Positions 6,798 to 12,366 of a stretch of 12,366 nt of DNA are shown here, piece by piece. The DNA is from Haloquadratum sp. J07HQX50 (GTDB lineage: Archaea > Halobacteriota > Halobacteria > Halobacteriales > Haloferacaceae): contig KE356562.1 of the NCBI GenBank assembly GCA_000416005.1, positions 899,612 to 911,977 of the forward strand. The letters are read 5' to 3'. The notes beneath the pieces were generated by a model that was not told the DNA's origin, did not search any database, and saw nothing but the letters and a program-made list of their open reading frames with translations. The translations under genes were made by a program, and so were the position numbers. Numbering within the stretch: position 1 is the stretch's first letter; each line of letters begins with the position of its first letter.

Positions 6798-6815
6798 GAG
6801 TTCACGAGGTGAACT
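6798..6815. promoter_or_regulatory. Perfect dyad GAGTTCAC...GTGAACT upstream of rpl15e
   Basis: Arms AGTTCAC (6799-6805) and GTGAACT (6809-6815) pair perfectly over 7 bp around a GAG loop; G6798 precedes the left arm. Outer CCC (6791-6793) and GGG (6816-6818) can also pair after a bulge. The same arms occur in the dyad overlapping the lrp stop codon (2966-2987). It lies about 30 nt upstream of the likely rpl15e TATA box, so it could be an operator or an upstream transcript end. Confidence 0.4.
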
Positions 6816-6841
6816 GGGCGATACCATCACGAGTCGAAGTA

Positions 6842-6848
6842 ATTATAT
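6842..6848 (+). promoter_or_regulatory. Possible TATA box of rpl15e
   Basis: ATTATAT is the best AT-rich box in the 150 nt before rpl15e. It predicts a start near 6871 and a leader of about 100 nt. No box lies at the leaderless distance (about 6944), which is GC-mixed. Confidence 0.35.
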
Positions 6849-6872
6849 CCAAACCACAACTGTATGTAAGTA

Positions 6873-6915
6873 CTCGAAGGTGTGACGAGAGCCGTCGAGC
6901 ACCTGATTCGTCAGG
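6873..6915 (+). promoter_or_regulatory. Structured leader of rpl15e
   Basis: Within the predicted leader, CTCGA (6873-6877) can pair with TCGAG (6895-6899). Just after it, CCTGA-TTCG-TCAGG (6902-6915) forms a 5-bp stem closed by a TTCG loop. Ribosomal protein genes are often autoregulated by binding such leader structures, but no match to an L15e rRNA site was tested. Confidence 0.35.
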
Positions 6916-6970
6916 ATGATATGTGGGTGAATACAGTCACTCGAATCGAAACCGCTCGTCAGAGACAACA

Positions 6971-7561
6971 ATGGCACGAAGTTTTTATTCACACATCAAA
7001 GACGCATGGCGGCAACCCAGCGATGGAAAACTCGCTGAGTTGCAGTGGCAGCGAAAACAAGATTGGCGTAATGAGGGAGCAATTGTGAGGATTGACCGTC
7101 CAACACGGCTGGATAAAGCCCGTGAGCTAGGATACAAAGCCAAGCAAGGTATCATCGTGACACGCGTCTCCGTTCGAAAAGGGGGTGCACGAAAACAACG
7201 ATTCACTGCTGGACGGCGGAGTAAACGACAGGGAGTCAATCGAATCGGTCGTCGAACGAGTATCCAGCGAATTGCTGAGGAGCGTGCCTCAAGAAAACAC
7301 CCAAATCTTCGGGCGCTCGCGTCGTATTGGGTCGGTGAGGATGGATCACAGAAGTGGCATGAAGTGATTTTAGTTGATCCTGCTCACCCAGCAATTGAGA
7401 GTGATGATGACCTCAACTGGATCTGCTCAGACGATCATAGAGGAAGAGCGTTCCGTGGGCTCACAAACGCTGGAAAATCAAACCGGGGGTTACAAACTCG
7501 TGGGAAGGGAAGTGAACATACTCGCCCAAGTATCTCCGGCGACCGTCGACGCGGAAAGTAA
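6971..7561 (+). CDS. rpl15e: 50S ribosomal protein L15e
   Basis: The product (196 residues) is the archaeal/eukaryotic large-subunit protein L15e (eL15). Family hallmarks read clearly: MARSFYSHIKDAW at the start, then WQRKQDWRNEGAIVRI, PTRLDKARELGYKAKQGIIV, the basic rRNA-binding tract KQRFTAGRRSKRQGVNRIG, NLRALASYWVGEDGSQKWHEVILVDP (in pieces), DDDLNWIC, and the C-terminal HRGRAFRGLT and RGKGSEHTRPS ending in RGK. The start is the ATG at 6971. A longer frame to 6923 adds 16 non-conserved residues and lacks support. No Shine-Dalgarno site is obvious, and a TATA-like box near 6845 implies a structured leader of about 100 nt. The gene stands alone, with long non-coding regions either side and a terminator-like hairpin 190 nt downstream. 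Confidence 0.98.
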   Translation: MARSFYSHIKDAWRQPSDGKLAELQWQRKQDWRNEGAIVRIDRPTRLDKARELGYKAKQGIIVTRVSVRKGGARKQRFTAGRRSKRQGVNRIGRRTSIQRIAEERASRKHPNLRALASYWVGEDGSQKWHEVILVDPAHPAIESDDDLNWICSDDHRGRAFRGLTNAGKSNRGLQTRGKGSEHTRPSISGDRRRGK

Positions 7562-7629
7562 GTATCGATTTCTCGGCCGTCTTGAAAGTGAACTACCTCG
7601 GGGACAAGTCCCGAAGCTTCCCTGTGTAG

Positions 7630-7779
7630 GCCACACTGCGTCCGGTGAGGGAATTTCATTTCTCCCTCAGAAATTGGATAGAAGTTACACCTGAACACGC
7701 GTTGTGTCCGTGTGAGTCGGTCGCTCCAGACGTGACAACTCCCGTCGCACCCACCGTAGCGGGGGGGTTTTTGAGATGA
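7630..7779 (+). pseudogene. Possible 3' remnant of a protein gene
   Basis: Between a TAG (7627-7629) and a TGA (7777-7779), a frame without a start reads protein-like toward its end: WIEVTPEHALCPCE, then SVAPDVTTPVAPTVAGGFLR. Just upstream is a small hairpin around TCGGG/CCCGA (about 7599-7615). Together they recall the tail of a decayed transposase-type gene, but I cannot name the family. Chance is possible because the region is fairly G+C-rich. Confidence 0.2.
7750..7772 (+). terminator. Terminator-like hairpin with T5 after rpl15e
   Basis: CCCACCG (7750-7756) pairs with CGGGGGG (7760-7766) around a TAG triloop, with one A-G mismatch. One extra G and TTTTT (7768-7772) follow. The shape is that of an intrinsic terminator. 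It lies 190 nt after the rpl15e stop, so it would end a long 3' UTR or belong to the possible remnant it overlaps. Confidence 0.4.
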
Positions 7780-8121
7780 ATTGCAGTTCCAAAATAGCTC
7801 AATCAGCATTGGATTATCGTCGGGAATCCGTCTGTGCGCGTTATTTGACTGTCATTTCCTGGTGGTGGTACAATGTATAAACTTTCATATCGGCTTCATG
7901 CTTGAGGCAGGTGGTTTGAGACGCAAAGCACCATCATGGGAACGGGAACGAAAATCTCCGATTTCCAATCGAAGCAAGGCCGGCGCACTTGGCTTGTTCC
8001 TTTGTAAATGTTACAATGGTTGGTGATTTATGTTTGAGTCAGTGTCGATAAAAACGGAACTGACAGTGATATCTGTCGTGAAGAAATGAAACCCTTTCCG
8101 ACACGCTCAGCACCGTAGCTC

Positions 8122-8127
8122 TTTATC
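8122..8127 (+). promoter_or_regulatory. TATA-like box of mutS
   Basis: TTTATC lies 24-29 nt before the mutS ATG, the leaderless distance. AGGAAGTGAT (8141-8150) resembles a Shine-Dalgarno sequence but touches the ATG with no spacer, so it is unlikely to work as one. Leaderless initiation is favoured. Confidence 0.45.
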
Positions 8128-8150
8128 CGATTGCCGTTTGAGGAAGTGAT

Positions 8151-10793
8151 ATGCCATCACAAGGGATCGTCGAGGAGTTTTTTTCGCTTCGCGCCGAGAC
8201 CGACGCTGACGTACTCGCGATGCAAGTCGGTGATTTCTATGAGTTTTTTGCGGATGATGCTGAGTTCGTCGCAAAAGAACTTGAACTGAAAATCTCCCAG
8301 AAGTCCTCCCATGGGGCATCTTATCCAATGGCAGGTGTTCCAGTCACAGACTTAACGCCGTATCTTAAAATCCTCGTTGAACGGGGCTTTCGGGTTGCAG
8401 TGGCTGATCAGTTTGAATCTGAAAATGGTAGTCATCATCGCGAAATCACTCGCGTCGTGACTCCAGGAACGCTGTTACAAACAGATGAATCAGCTGCTCG
8501 ATATATTGCTGCCGTCGTTCGTGAACAACAGGGGTCGGGGTACGGGGTTGCATTTGCTGAGGTAACGACAGGTCAATTTATGCTCGGTGAAGTTGCCTCT
8601 CAAGAGGCATTGGAAGCAGAATTAACCCGCTTTGATCCGGTCGAAATATTGCTTGGGCCTTCATTTGAGCAACAGAAAGCACAGCAGCGTCTCTTTGACA
8701 TGGGTGCTGATACAGTGTTTGTTGAACGTGATCCTGAGACATTTGCACCAGGTCGGGCTCGAAAACAGCTGCGAGACCAATTTGGGTCACAGACACTGCA
8801 AACGATTGGGGTTCACGCAACCACCTGTATCCGTGCTGGTGGTGCGGTGTTACAGTATATCGAGGAGACAGGGACAGGTGTCAAAGCTGCTATTACCAGA
8901 TTACAGACGCTCACGACATCAGTATACGTCGAACTCGACGAGACGACAAGGCGGAATCTCGAACTGACAGAGACGATGCAAGGAGAGACCCGTGGAGTAG
9001 GCACGCTTATTGAGACGATCGATCACACTGGGACGAGCGCAGGAAGACGTTTACTTCGTGAATGGATAACACGGCCACGACAAAACCAGTCGGAACTCAC
9101 TCGACGGGGAGATGAAGTACAGGCATTGGCGCGGACAGCCCTCGTTCGTGAGCAACTGACCGATATTCTGGGTGAAAGTAACGATCTCGAACGGCTGAGC
9201 GCGCGTGCTGCATCTGGCAGTGCGAAACCAACTGACGTCAGTGATATCCGTGATACCTTGCAATTGCTCCCAGAGATTCACTCAGCAATCAGCTCCAGTG
9301 AGCTGTCTGAAACACCACTTAACTCTCTCTTAGATGAGCTCTCAGAGAGTGAGATCGCAGCAATCCGAGAGGAGCTCGCCACTGCTTTGGAGCCAGACCC
9401 ACCTGATCGCCCTCGCGAGGGTGGTGTATTCAAGCACGGATATGATGCAGAACTTGATACAATTCGTGAACAGCACGAACACGCCCAGCAGTGGATGGAT
9501 GAACTCGCGGCGCGGGAGAAAGAGGCACATGGATTAAGCCATGTCAGCGTTGATCGTAACAAAACGGATGGGTATTATATCCAGGTGGGCAAGTCCGTTG
9601 CTGATGAGGTTCCATCACACTATCGTGAAATCAAGACGCTCAAGAGTTCAAAGCGTTTCGTAACCGATGAACTACTCAAACACGAACGTGAACTGTTACA
9701 AGCAGAAGAATCTCGAGGGGAGCGAGAGGCTGAGCTGTTTGACTTGCTTCGCACACAGATTGGTGAGCAAGCAGAAGTGCTCCAGCAAGTCGGACGGATG
9801 CTGGCAGAGATTGATGTCTGTTGTAGTCTCGCGACCCACGCAGTCACGAATAACTGGACACGGCCAACACTGACAGATGCCCGGGAATTGAGTATTGAGC
9901 AGGGACGGCACCCAGTCGTTGAACAAACAACTGAGTTCGTTCCAAATGATATCCACATGGATAGTGCAAATCAGTTCTTGATCGTCACAGGGCCAAATAT
10001 GAGCGGAAAGTCAACATACATGCGACAGGCTGCGTTAATCACGCTCTTAGCACAGATAGGGAGTTTCGTCCCAGCATCCAATGCAACGGTCGGAGTGGTT
10101 GATGGAATCTATACACGAGTTGGCGCACTTGATGAATTGGCACAGGGGCGGTCAACATTCATGGTTGAGATGGAGGAGTTGGCAAATATTCTACACTCTG
10201 CTTCAGATAACTCCCTGGTAATTTTAGACGAGGTGGGTCGAGGGACCGCGACGTATGATGGCATTTCGATTGCATGGGCAGCCACCGAGTATCTTTCAGG
10301 TGCGCGTGCTGCCACTGCCTCACCTCTCGTCCTCTTTGCGACACACTACCACGAACTAACTGGGCTGGCCTCTCATGTGGATGGGATCAAGAATGTGCAT
10401 GTGGCTGCTGATGAGAGCGATGGTGACGTGACATTCTTGCGGACAGTCAAACAGGGTCCAGCGGACCGTTCATATGGGATTCACGTTGCGGAGTTAGCAG
10501 GCGTGCCTGACCCAGTCGTTGACCGTGCGGAGGCAGTGTTAGAAAATCTCCGGGCTGAAGAAGCAATTGAAGTCGCGTCTGGAAGTGGGACGCAGACGCA
10601 GCAGGTGGTCTTCGATGTTGACACAGGAGAATTTCAGGAGGCGAGTCCAGATGGTGGCGAAAGCGAGAGCACCATAGCAGACGAGATCTGTGCAGAGCTT
10701 GACCAGATTGACCTGAATTCTATGTCGCCGCTTGAGGTGATGCAGTGCGTTGAACGGTGGCAGTCAGACCTCAGTGCATCAGACGAGAGGTAA
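8151..10793 (+). CDS. mutS: DNA mismatch repair protein MutS (MutS1 type)
   Basis: The 880-residue product is a full-length MutS, the ATPase that binds mispaired bases and recruits MutL. Domain I has the mismatch-reading Phe-x-Glu motif as F29-Y-E31 in MQVGDFYEFFADDAE, marking a repair-type MutS1. Connector, core and clamp domains follow (about 120-560, including NLELTETMQGETRGVGTLIE and DHTGTSAGRRLLREW). The ABC-type ATPase has Walker A GPNMSGKST at 614-622, Walker B VILDEVGRG with D693-E694, and FATHYHEL. The helix-turn-helix dimer region has YGIHVAELAGVPDPVVDRA. The acidic last 70 residues are a haloarchaeal-style extension. All key residues are present. The start ATG 8151 gives the usual GIVEEF beginning and fits the TATA-like box. 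It is followed 45 nt later by two small membrane-protein genes and then mutL. Confidence 0.97.
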   Translation: MPSQGIVEEFFSLRAETDADVLAMQVGDFYEFFADDAEFVAKELELKISQKSSHGASYPMAGVPVTDLTPYLKILVERGFRVAVADQFESENGSHHREITRVVTPGTLLQTDESAARYIAAVVREQQGSGYGVAFAEVTTGQFMLGEVASQEALEAELTRFDPVEILLGPSFEQQKAQQRLFDMGADTVFVERDPETFAPGRARKQLRDQFGSQTLQTIGVHATTCIRAGGAVLQYIEETGTGVKAAITRLQTLTTSVYVELDETTRRNLELTETMQGETRGVGTLIETIDHTGTSAGRRLLREWITRPRQNQSELTRRGDEVQALARTALVREQLTDILGESNDLERLSARAASGSAKPTDVSDIRDTLQLLPEIHSAISSSELSETPLNSLLDELSESEIAAIREELATALEPDPPDRPREGGVFKHGYDAELDTIREQHEHAQQWMDELAAREKEAHGLSHVSVDRNKTDGYYIQVGKSVADEVPSHYREIKTLKSSKRFVTDELLKHERELLQAEESRGEREAELFDLLRTQIGEQAEVLQQVGRMLAEIDVCCSLATHAVTNNWTRPTLTDARELSIEQGRHPVVEQTTEFVPNDIHMDSANQFLIVTGPNMSGKSTYMRQAALITLLAQIGSFVPASNATVGVVDGIYTRVGALDELAQGRSTFMVEMEELANILHSASDNSLVILDEVGRGTATYDGISIAWAATEYLSGARAATASPLVLFATHYHELTGLASHVDGIKNVHVAADESDGDVTFLRTVKQGPADRSYGIHVAELAGVPDPVVDRAEAVLENLRAEEAIEVASGSGTQTQQVVFDVDTGEFQEASPDGGESESTIADEICAELDQIDLNSMSPLEVMQCVERWQSDLSASDER

Positions 10794-10803
10794 GTTGACT
10801 CAG

Positions 10804-10812
10804 GATATATTA
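10804..10812 (+). promoter_or_regulatory. TATA-like box between mutS and the 76-residue membrane protein gene
   Basis: GATATATTA is a strong archaeal TATA match 27-35 nt before the ATG at 10839. AGGTG (10827-10831) lies 7 nt before that ATG and could act as a Shine-Dalgarno site on a read-through mRNA. The pair of genes may therefore have its own promoter as well as read-through from mutS. Confidence 0.45.
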
Positions 10813-10838
10813 AGTAGACTCGGCACAGGTGTAGAATT

Positions 10839-11069
10839 ATGTTATCGAAATTAGAATCAATGAACCCGTTAACGAAGATTCAGTATGGACTTATGATCGT
10901 CTTCGGCGGATTAACGACGGCTATTTCGCTCTCCCCGCTGGGGATCCAGCTTCGCATTATGGCTGCAGGGACGCTTTTTGGCATCACAGTGGGTCTATGG
11001 CTCTCACACCTCCTGACGATTACATATAATGCCACAGAAGCACTGCGACGAGGGAATACGAACGTATGA
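10839..11069 (+). CDS. Small two-helix membrane protein, unknown function
   Basis: The 76-residue product has no family I recognise. Two hydrophobic segments are clear: about residues 16-34 (YGLMIVFGGLTTAISLSPL) and 38-59 (LRIMAAGTLFGITVGLWLSHLL). They are joined by a very short turn, giving a helical hairpin with both ends likely on the same side. The C-terminal tail is short and mixed (YNATEALRRGNTNV). A TATA-like box and AGGTG precede the ATG. Its stop overlaps the start of the next gene by four bases (ATGA), so the two are translationally coupled and probably form one unit. It lies 45 nt after mutS. A structural partner role for the next protein is a reasonable inference, nothing more. 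Confidence 0.8.
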   Translation: MLSKLESMNPLTKIQYGLMIVFGGLTTAISLSPLGIQLRIMAAGTLFGITVGLWLSHLLTITYNATEALRRGNTNV

Positions 11070-11947
11070 GTGGGGCGAATCCCGAAGCAGCTGGGACAGA
11101 AGATAGCGGTTCGGGCCCTAATCTCGCTGCATTCTTACTCACTGTTGCTGGTGTCACTGTTGCTTTTATTACCGTTTTTGTCTTCTCATTCCCAGGTATC
11201 ATCGGTCGGTTCTTTGCAGGTGCTGTTATCGCAGTTACCATAATCACACTTGTCGTGGGAATGGTGCTGGATTTGCTCGGCTACTTTGGAAACCAACAGA
11301 AAATCCTTACACAACCAACACCCGACACGGCTACAGGAGTGCCCGAGAGCGTTCGCAAGAAGCCAAATAGACCTCTCCCGAAAAGAATCAATTTTGACCA
11401 AGAAATTGAAACGCTCCGAGAGTATTTTGACGGAGAGCTCCCGCCGCAAATGGACTCATTCCTTACAGAATACATGCAATTGAAGACCTCAACAAGCAAT
11501 CGAAAGGTGAAGGCTGGAAGTCTTCGTGCAGCATTAAATCCGATTCAAACACTCGTTGCTGGCGATGAAGAAATGGAAGAGCTGGTAACAGACATAGGAG
11601 ATCAGCTATTTAGCTATATCAAGGCTGACCCGGTTGATAATATCGTTGTCACTGAGCATGCGTTCTACCGTGACGGGCATCAGTATCCCGTTGAGGAGTT
11701 ACAAGCAGAGAATGCACGGATTAAAGCGACAGTGCACAATCAGGGTGAGTCAGCCAAAGCAGAAGTGGCGGTTCAGTTCAAGAATACAGATGATGTCCCG
11801 GTGAAAACAGCATACCTCCCTGTTGGAAATCTTGTTCCTGAGGCACGGAAGGACCTCAATACAAACGTCTATGTTCCATCGTTGGCCACCAGTGCATCAG
11901 TGTTTGTGATTCGCGCAACTCAGGACACTGAAGTATTAAGCATGTGA
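11066..11947 (+). CDS. Membrane-anchored protein with soluble C-terminal domain, unknown function
   Basis: The 293-residue product is not a family I can name. Residues 1-19 are polar (MSGANPEAAGTEDSGSGPN). Two membrane helices follow, about 20-42 and 48-73. A proline- and lysine-rich linker (82-108) leads to a helical region (about 110-190: DQEIETLREYFDGELPPQMD, EEMEELVTDIGDQLFSYI). The last part (about 215-287) reads as alternating strands (ARIKATVHNQGESAKAEVAV, then VFVIRA), resembling an Ig-like or CARDB-like beta sandwich. The start ATG overlaps the previous stop (ATGA). Because the two helices form a hairpin, N- and C-termini should lie on the same side; a cytoplasmic site is likely but unproven as there is no signal peptide. 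Its place between mutS and mutL suggests either a chance neighbour or a membrane-linked partner. Confidence 0.82.
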   Translation: MSGANPEAAGTEDSGSGPNLAAFLLTVAGVTVAFITVFVFSFPGIIGRFFAGAVIAVTIITLVVGMVLDLLGYFGNQQKILTQPTPDTATGVPESVRKKPNRPLPKRINFDQEIETLREYFDGELPPQMDSFLTEYMQLKTSTSNRKVKAGSLRAALNPIQTLVAGDEEMEELVTDIGDQLFSYIKADPVDNIVVTEHAFYRDGHQYPVEELQAENARIKATVHNQGESAKAEVAVQFKNTDDVPVKTAYLPVGNLVPEARKDLNTNVYVPSLATSASVFVIRATQDTEVLSM

Positions 11948-12009
11948 TCTATCAAAATACGTGTCACACTGTGATTAGGGCAGCTCAAGCATGTAGCATA
12001 CTAAAACAT

Positions 12010-12047
12010 GGGTCACCATTTGACCCCGTGTGTGGGCCGCGCACACG
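12010..12047 (+). terminator. Two abutting stem-loops between the membrane-protein gene and mutL
   Basis: GGGTCA/TGACCC (12010-12015 with 12021-12026) forms a perfect 6-bp stem with a 5-nt loop. With no gap, CGTGTGTG (12027-12034) pairs with CGCACACG (12040-12047) over 8 bp, one being a T-G wobble, around a 5-nt GGCCG loop. The two can stack coaxially. No long T-run follows, only a T-rich patch (CAGTTATTCATCT). They may end or process the upstream transcript or shape the mutL leader. Confidence 0.4.
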
Positions 12048-12149
12048 CCTCAGTTATTCATCTCCCAATCGATTACTACGACCGAAAGAATCGCTTTGGA
12101 TGAACACGCTCGCCGAGAGCGAAACACACAGCGGCCATGATAACTCACA

Positions 12150-12366
12150 ATGAGTGAATCAGAATCACCAATTCGGACCCTAGATTCGGAGACAATTAGA
12201 CAAATAGCAGCGGGTGAGGTCGTTGAGCGACCCGCCTCAGTCGTCAAAGAACTGTTAGAGAATAGCCTCGATGCTGGTGCTGATCGAATCACGATCGCTG
12301 TTGAGGAAGGTGGGACCGACCGTATACGCATCAAAGATAATGGCGTTGGGATGAGTGAAGAGGCTC
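12150..12366 (+). CDS. mutL: DNA mismatch repair protein MutL (N-terminal part, cut by window end)
   Basis: The first 72 codons of MutL are visible. This is the GHKL-type ATPase that couples MutS mismatch recognition to downstream repair. Motif I is complete: [16 protein letters not shown] then [12 protein letters not shown], with catalytic Glu (E34) and Mg-binding Asn (N38) at the positions equivalent to E. coli E29 and N33. Motif [10 protein letters not shown], has the ATP-contacting Asp at 63. The gene runs off the right edge, so the dimerisation domain and any endonuclease motif cannot be judged. ATG 12150 gives a short acidic lead ([12 protein letters not shown]) and is preferred. No TATA box lies at -26, so transcription may read in from upstream genes or start near the T-rich patch at 12050. 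A short upstream frame overlaps this ATG by four bases. Confidence 0.96.
   Translation, partial: MSESESPIRTLDSETIRQIAAGEVVERPASVVKELLENSLDAGADRITIAVEEGGTDRIRIKDNGVGMSEEA

Larger units (their letters stand above)
6450..6970. other. Gene-free region upstream of rpl15e with several dyads
   Basis: No convincing gene is present. A short tandem repeat of TAATCCAAT occurs twice with a 15-nt period (6530-6538, 6545-6553). A GGGCT/AGCCC stem lies at 6646-6667. A perfect 12-bp palindrome AGGCAATTGCCT lies at 6769-6780 and a strong hairpin at 6798-6815. The last 130 nt hold the likely rpl15e promoter and leader. A plus-strand frame beginning at 6882 overlaps rpl15e in another phase and has no support as a gene. 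Confidence 0.5.
7562..8150. other. Gap between rpl15e and mutS
   Basis: No convincing gene. The left part (7630-7779) holds a 49-codon protein-like frame that may be a relic, and overlapping its end is a terminator-like hairpin. A TTG-started frame at 7781-8026 (81 codons, basic, Cys- and Trp-containing) has composition unlike haloarchaeal proteins and is not called. The mutS promoter lies at the right end. Confidence 0.5.

Noticed and set aside
6882..7088. 68-codon frame overlapping the rpl15e start
   Set aside because: It runs into rpl15e in another phase and shows no family; most of it is explained by rpl15e coding and its leader.
7435..7809. 124-codon minus-strand frame
   Set aside because: It overlaps rpl15e antisense, has basic Cys/Phe-rich composition and no recognisable motif; it is a shadow of the real gene.
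9620..9958. 112-codon minus-strand frame inside mutS
   Set aside because: Ser/Cys-rich antisense reading of a highly conserved mutS region; a shadow frame.

Overview
The window looks like chromosomal DNA of a haloarchaeon with unusually low G+C, most likely Haloquadratum walsbyi or a close relative. This is inferred from proteins that closely resemble Haloferacales homologues (FtsZ2, Rio2, L15e, MutS), mixed AT-rich codon use, long intergenic spaces, and TATA-like boxes about 25-30 nt before several start codons, as expected for leaderless archaeal genes. No rRNA, convincing tRNA, CRISPR array or intact insertion sequence was seen.

Layout. 1-711 (+): C-terminal part of the tubulin-like division protein FtsZ2, cut by the window edge, with an apparent frameshift in the first 20 bases. 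877-2550 (-): a SAM-dependent methyltransferase directly downstream of endonuclease IV (nfo), probably one transcript. 2551-2969: a gene-free strip with stem-loops and a possible small ORF or gene remnant. 2970-3434 (-): an Lrp/AsnC regulator. 3435-3893: a divergent intergenic region holding a GC-rich patch that may be a TnpB-element relic. 3894-4799 (+): the Rio2 atypical kinase of ribosome maturation. 4800-5707: about 0.9 kb without a convincing gene. 5708-6340 (+): a LysE/ArgO-type exporter. 6341-6970: a 630-nt gap rich in dyad symmetry, including a GC-rich foldable element right after lysE and a structured leader before rpl15e. 6971-7561 (+): ribosomal protein L15e. 7562-8150: a gap with a terminator-like hairpin and a possible coding relic. 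8151-12366 (+): mutS, two uncharacterised membrane-protein genes, then the start of mutL at the right edge.

Together, the window carries DNA-maintenance genes (nfo, mutS, mutL) and ribosome genes (rio2, rpl15e) plus cell division. The most interesting arrangement is the pair of unknown membrane proteins, translationally coupled to each other, between mutS and mutL. Other points worth checking are the ftsZ2 frameshift, the 102-nt GC-rich structured element at 6348-6449, and a dyad with nearly identical arms near the lrp stop codon and upstream of rpl15e. All family names come from reading the protein sequences and recalling the families; no database search was run.
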